Source: Daphnia pulex
Lineage: Eukaryota; Arthropoda; Branchiopoda; Diplostraca; Daphniidae
Assembly: GCF_021134715.1 (NCBI RefSeq)
Contig: NC_060026.1
Location: 13,879,001-13,943,000, forward strand
Direction: 5' to 3'
DNA: 64,000 nucleotides
Made by a program: the position numbers and the translations under genes. Positions 60,409 to 64,000 of the stretch are shown here, piece after piece (the first letter of the stretch is position 1; each line of letters starts with the position of its first letter). The notes beneath the pieces are model-generated. The model made no database searches and was not told where the DNA came from. It was given only the letters and a program-made list of their open reading frames with translations.

Positions 60409-63400
60409 TTAAAGGGACGCCACAATTTCCTCTTCCAACATGAAACCCGTGAAATGGGTGTAGTGGCGACTGTCTTCATACAAATACGATGAACCAGAAA
60501 TCTCAATCTGCAGCCAGAGTTGATCGCCTTTTTTCAAGTTTAGCGTCGACTGGAGGGTCACAGGATTATATTGAGAAACGGAGCCCTTATCCTCTCGAAC
60601 TAAACTCGACCCGATTCGATTCCCGTTCAAATAAAGATTAGAATTAAACTGAACATAAGAAGATGAAGATTCGAGACGCGCCACTCCTGCGAAAGAGAAA
60701 AAATAAATTCCCGGTCGCGGTGCCGTGAATTTCCCCGATGTCAAATCCATGGCATTTCCCTCGTTCATCACCGCCAAATCGAACGGAATCGGAGTATTTT
60801 CTAAAACAAATTTAGAATTTCTCTGGGCGGAGAAATGGACAGGCGCCGATTTGACGTCGGCGTATCCAATCCATTTCTGTTGGTCTGTAAACAAAAGAGT
60901 TAGACAAACAACAGCAAGTAAATTAAAACAAAGCCATACCATTTTTATTAGCAAAAAAGTTGCAGTAAATCATTTCCATCTTCTTGGATCCTTTGACCGA
61001 AAAGAATCCGTTCAGTTTATGTCCAATTCGCTGCAGATCTTCACACGAGGTTGGCATTTGACCAATGTCAACTAATTCACTCGTTCGTGCTTTTAAATTC
61101 AAATTCTTTCATTTCTCTCTTATGGGAAATACATTTTTATTAAAAATTTTACCATTTAATTTGGTCACCAAATCCGCAACGGCCGACTTTGTGCTGTTCA
61201 ATTCCATTCTCGTTGAGGCCAAATTTGTTTTTGCAGTTTCCAAATCATTTGAGGTTGCTGAACCATTTGATTCAATTAAAATTAAATCAATTTCAAATAA
61301 TAAAACACACTTATTTTTACCTCTCAGATCTTTTTTCATATCCTCAGCAACTTTTAATTCTTGACCTAATAGATCGGAATTCACTACACAATAAATAAAA
61401 AACAGAATAAAATTAAAACCAATTATTAAAAACAAAAAAACATTTGTTTGAACGTCCAATTTGCTTTTGGGTTCGATTGAAAAATTTCTGGCCGTGATTT
61501 TTGTATCTGCCAATTCTTTTTCAGTCGGTAAATTTATTATAAAAGTTTTTACGTTCGGAGTTTTATCTTATTTTTAATGTAACAAAAAATTACCATTTAA
61601 TTTTGCAGATAATTCATCGACGGTTTTGATGATATCTGCTCTCGTTTTCACCAATTCCTTTTTAGTTTCTGTGTATAATAAAAAACACGTTTACATTAGG
61701 AAAAAATTTCAAAAATTCATTTCGAACGATTTTGAAATTTTCGGTAAAACAATGAAATACCATTTAGCTTTATTGATAAATTTTCGACATTGGCCCTCGT
61801 TTCCTCCAACTCGATTTTGGTTTTCCTCAACTCCTTTTTAGTCCCTGCTCAATCACAACATTTTAAAAAATTCAGTTTTCCCAAATTCCCAAATAATTAA
61901 AAATACCTTCTATTTCATTAGTCAAATCAATGCGCGTGTTAGTTAAAGCATTCTTCGCAATGCTCAGTTCTTGATTCGTTTTCTCCAAATTGTTCACGGT
62001 TGTGGTTAAGAGCTCTGTAGTGGCTGAAATTCAATTACAATTATTTAATTCGAATAGAATAAATTTTTTTTAAAACAAAAATTTTTTCTACAACCTTTGA
62101 GTTCGCCCTTCAAAATGTTCCATTCATCGGTGACGGTCAATTCTGCGTGTTCCATAATTTTGATTGGCGCCGACAGTTCAGCGTTCGTGTAACGGACGCG
62201 GACGTTGCGATCCTGGAATGTTTGAGAGTCACGAAATTTGTCCAAATTGATTTTGCTCAGTTGCATGGGTTTGGGCACGAATTTCTCTCCGTCCCATTGA
62301 ATGTGATTTCTACTTTCATCTAATAATTTTTCCACGTCTTCCTTCAAAATTTCGAACTGGCTTAAACTATCAGAATCGTTTGACATTTTTTCTGAAATTG
62401 TTGAACTAATTCTATCCACGTCAGCCCAACTGTTAGAGTCGAAATTATGTTGGATTCTTCCTTTATTCTCAAAATTTTTATTTTGTTCATTCGTTTGATT
62501 CTTTGCAAGTTCCCATTTCTCATTACGAATTTGTTCCTCTCGTCTTTTCTCGAAGTTATTACTCAAAGTTAATTTTCCTAACATTACCGATTGCTTCTCC
62601 ACTTTTTGGAACATATCCGCCAGTTTCTTTTGAGTTTCCGTGTCCAGTTTTTTAATGATTTCATTTAAAGTTTTTGTCGTTTTGTCCGGCCGATAATTAT
62701 CCTCATGCCAGAAAACAGAGTCCCACATTTTGTCGTTTTGCTCTTTGATGGTCGTCCTGGATGTGACCAGCAAATCCTTTAAAATATTTGAAATTTGAGA
62801 TTCCGTATCAGGCGACCCAACCTCGTAGTCGTCAAATGTGTCCATTCGGATGTTGGTGGCCGTTTCCGTCAACATTTTCTTCTCGTCGTTGGCCGTCAAA
62901 AAAATTTCTTTTTTGTCTTTAAATTTCTGTAAAAGAGTAGAGACCATTTGACCGGAAGTGACGCTTTCGAAGCGGATGGTCGTCTGTTTGGTTTGCGACG
63001 ACTGCGATGATAAACTGTACAGGAGTTTGAAATGGTCTAAATGTTTGGGGTCAGATCGCATTTCATTAGCGAGTTCGTCGCAGATTTTCTGTTCATAACA
63101 CGACAGAGAAAACCAGAGGGTTTTGCTCTTGTCATAATTCGTCCATTCTGGAGATAGAAAATAATCTTGCGTGGCTCTTTTGCTGATGAGAAGGACCTTC
63201 TCCAAGGGAATAACTGTCATTTTGTTTGATTTAATTTCATAACCGACGACTTCATTTAAATATTTTACGACTTCATTTTCGACTTTGTCGTTCCACATTT
63301 CAATGCGGAATCTCATCTCCGGCTGTTTCGTAAATTTGTTGTAAGAACTAACGGCACTTTTGTGGTCCAATAGCGCAAGGGGAGAGTAGAAATATTTTTT

Positions 63401-63625
63401 CTCACTAGCAGTTGTCGTTGCTTTGTGATTGTCAACGTGTTCGTAAATATCAATGCGGAAGTTGCCGTACTTCATAGAACTGAACGTTTTCGGTGAGATT
63501 TCGCTCGTCGTCTGTTTTGCCCTAGAAGAAAACGCTAGGAAGTTGTCTGATTGGCAATTACAGCAAACGACAGAAGCCAAAATGATGGTGAGGATGCATT
63601 TTATTGGGATTGTGGCCATTTTCAT
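60409..63625 (-). CDS. Secreted multi-module C1q protein with unknown N-terminal domain (860 aa)
   Basis: Exons (minus): 62095-63625, 61907-62023, 61761-61844, 61594-61668, 61321-61383, 61153-61257, 60940-61071, 60409-60884; all introns are phase 1. The start MKMATIPIK precedes a signal peptide ending near NCQSD. The first exon encodes about 500 residues I cannot assign to a family (contains YGNFRIDIYEHVDNH, LSCYEQKICDELANEM and many Lys/Glu helices). Five short symmetric exons follow, encoding coiled-coil pieces (LTNTRIDLTNEIE, RKTKIELEETRANVENL, VKTRADIIKTVDEL). Next comes a module with two cysteines (PTSCEDLQRIGHKLNGFFS, MIYCNF) and a C1q domain (QKWIGYADVKSAPVHF, TSGKFTAPRPGIYFFSF). The last two modules parallel the gene at 25802. 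Probably a trimeric extracellular recognition protein. Confidence 0.85.
61453..61528 (-). pseudogene. Decayed coiled-coil exon inside the C1q gene
   Basis: Between two live coiled-coil exons lies a 76-base piece reading PTEKELADTKITARNF and on. It clearly resembles the neighbouring exon (ETKKELVKTRADI). The acceptor AG expected before it is replaced (TTTACCG) and no in-phase donor follows (GACGTTC). It looks like a former member of the repeated exon series that can no longer be spliced. Confidence 0.55.
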
Positions 63626-64000
63626 TTGACCAAATAATCTTCTGGGCAAATTTATTCTTATAATTGCAACAATTAAAAAAAATTACATTTTTGAAGTCAA
63701 TTTTACATAAAAATAAATCAGGTCTACCTTATCCGTAATAGATGATAAAATGCACAGATTGAAACGATATTCACTAGAATTGTTTTTTATGACACGACTG
63801 TTGAAGTAAAAGTTTGAAACTGAGTAGAGACTCATAATTTTATTCACTGAAATATTACGAAGACTCATATTCGAATTGGGTTTTTCCAAGCGTGTTTCCG
63901 TTTGCGCGAATAAAGTCCAACGTCGAGTTAGACGCGATAAAACAGAAGTGACATCTGATATTTTTATAAACTAGAGCATGCTTCTAACCTTCTAAATTTG
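63626..64000. other. Upstream region of the multi-module C1q gene
   Basis: AT-rich sequence before the start codon at 63625 on the minus strand. A TTTATAAAA (minus strand, about 63960-63970) could be a TATA box of this gene if its 5' UTR is long or spliced. No other gene is supported. Confidence 0.4.

Overview
The window is animal nuclear DNA. Genes have many small exons joined by short GT-AG introns (often 60-80 nt), the products are animal-specific, and TATA boxes and AATAAA signals are present. C1q-domain proteins are over-represented, there is a sidestep-family arthropod axon-guidance receptor, and the genes are compact. Together these point to a branchiopod crustacean, most likely Daphnia; this is inference, since no species marker was found. 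Nearly all gene models below were assembled by hand from splice sites and checked by exon-phase arithmetic.

Left end, 1-13.6 kb, is an accessory region. It starts with a coiled-coil gene whose last exon is open in two frames. Next come decayed repeats and a tRNA-like SINE fragment. Then comes a cluster of small, secreted, glycosylation-sequon-rich proteins sharing an 11-nt first coding exon (MF[L/I]R). These are interleaved with two type II membrane proteins carrying three C1q domains each. Two divergent pairs (triple-C1q on minus, small secreted protein on plus) are products of one segmental duplication. In the left pair both members are damaged: a frameshift in the C1q gene and a chimeric relic of the small gene. 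Fragments of an ATRX-like chromatin helicase gene lie in inverted orientation around an array of short palindromes just after the first small gene.

From 13.9 to 21.2 kb the minus strand carries a complete 21-exon, 1891-codon homolog of ARFGEF3/BIG3. A secreted C1q protein follows at 25.8-26.9 kb (plus). The stretch 27-34.3 kb appears non-coding. From 34.3 to 50.2 kb runs a 14-exon plus-strand sidestep-family receptor (five Ig domains, FN3, TM, 956 aa). Its first intron holds a near-perfect 227-bp foldback element flanked by TA. Converging on it from the right is a 4-exon beta-1,4-galactosyltransferase-family enzyme (51.1-52.3 kb, minus).

Two tandem CRAL-TRIO lipid-transfer genes with identical exon structure occupy 53.9-58.5 kb. 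The right end (60.4-63.6 kb, minus) is an 860-aa secreted protein: an unrecognised N-terminal domain, a run of phase-1 coiled-coil exons (one apparently decayed), a cysteine-pair module and a terminal C1q domain. The last two modules are shared with the C1q protein at 25.8 kb.

The most novel-looking system is the divergent pairing and repeated duplication of triple-C1q membrane proteins with small N-glycosylation-rich secreted proteins at 4.8-13.6 kb. A role in surface recognition or immunity is only a guess.
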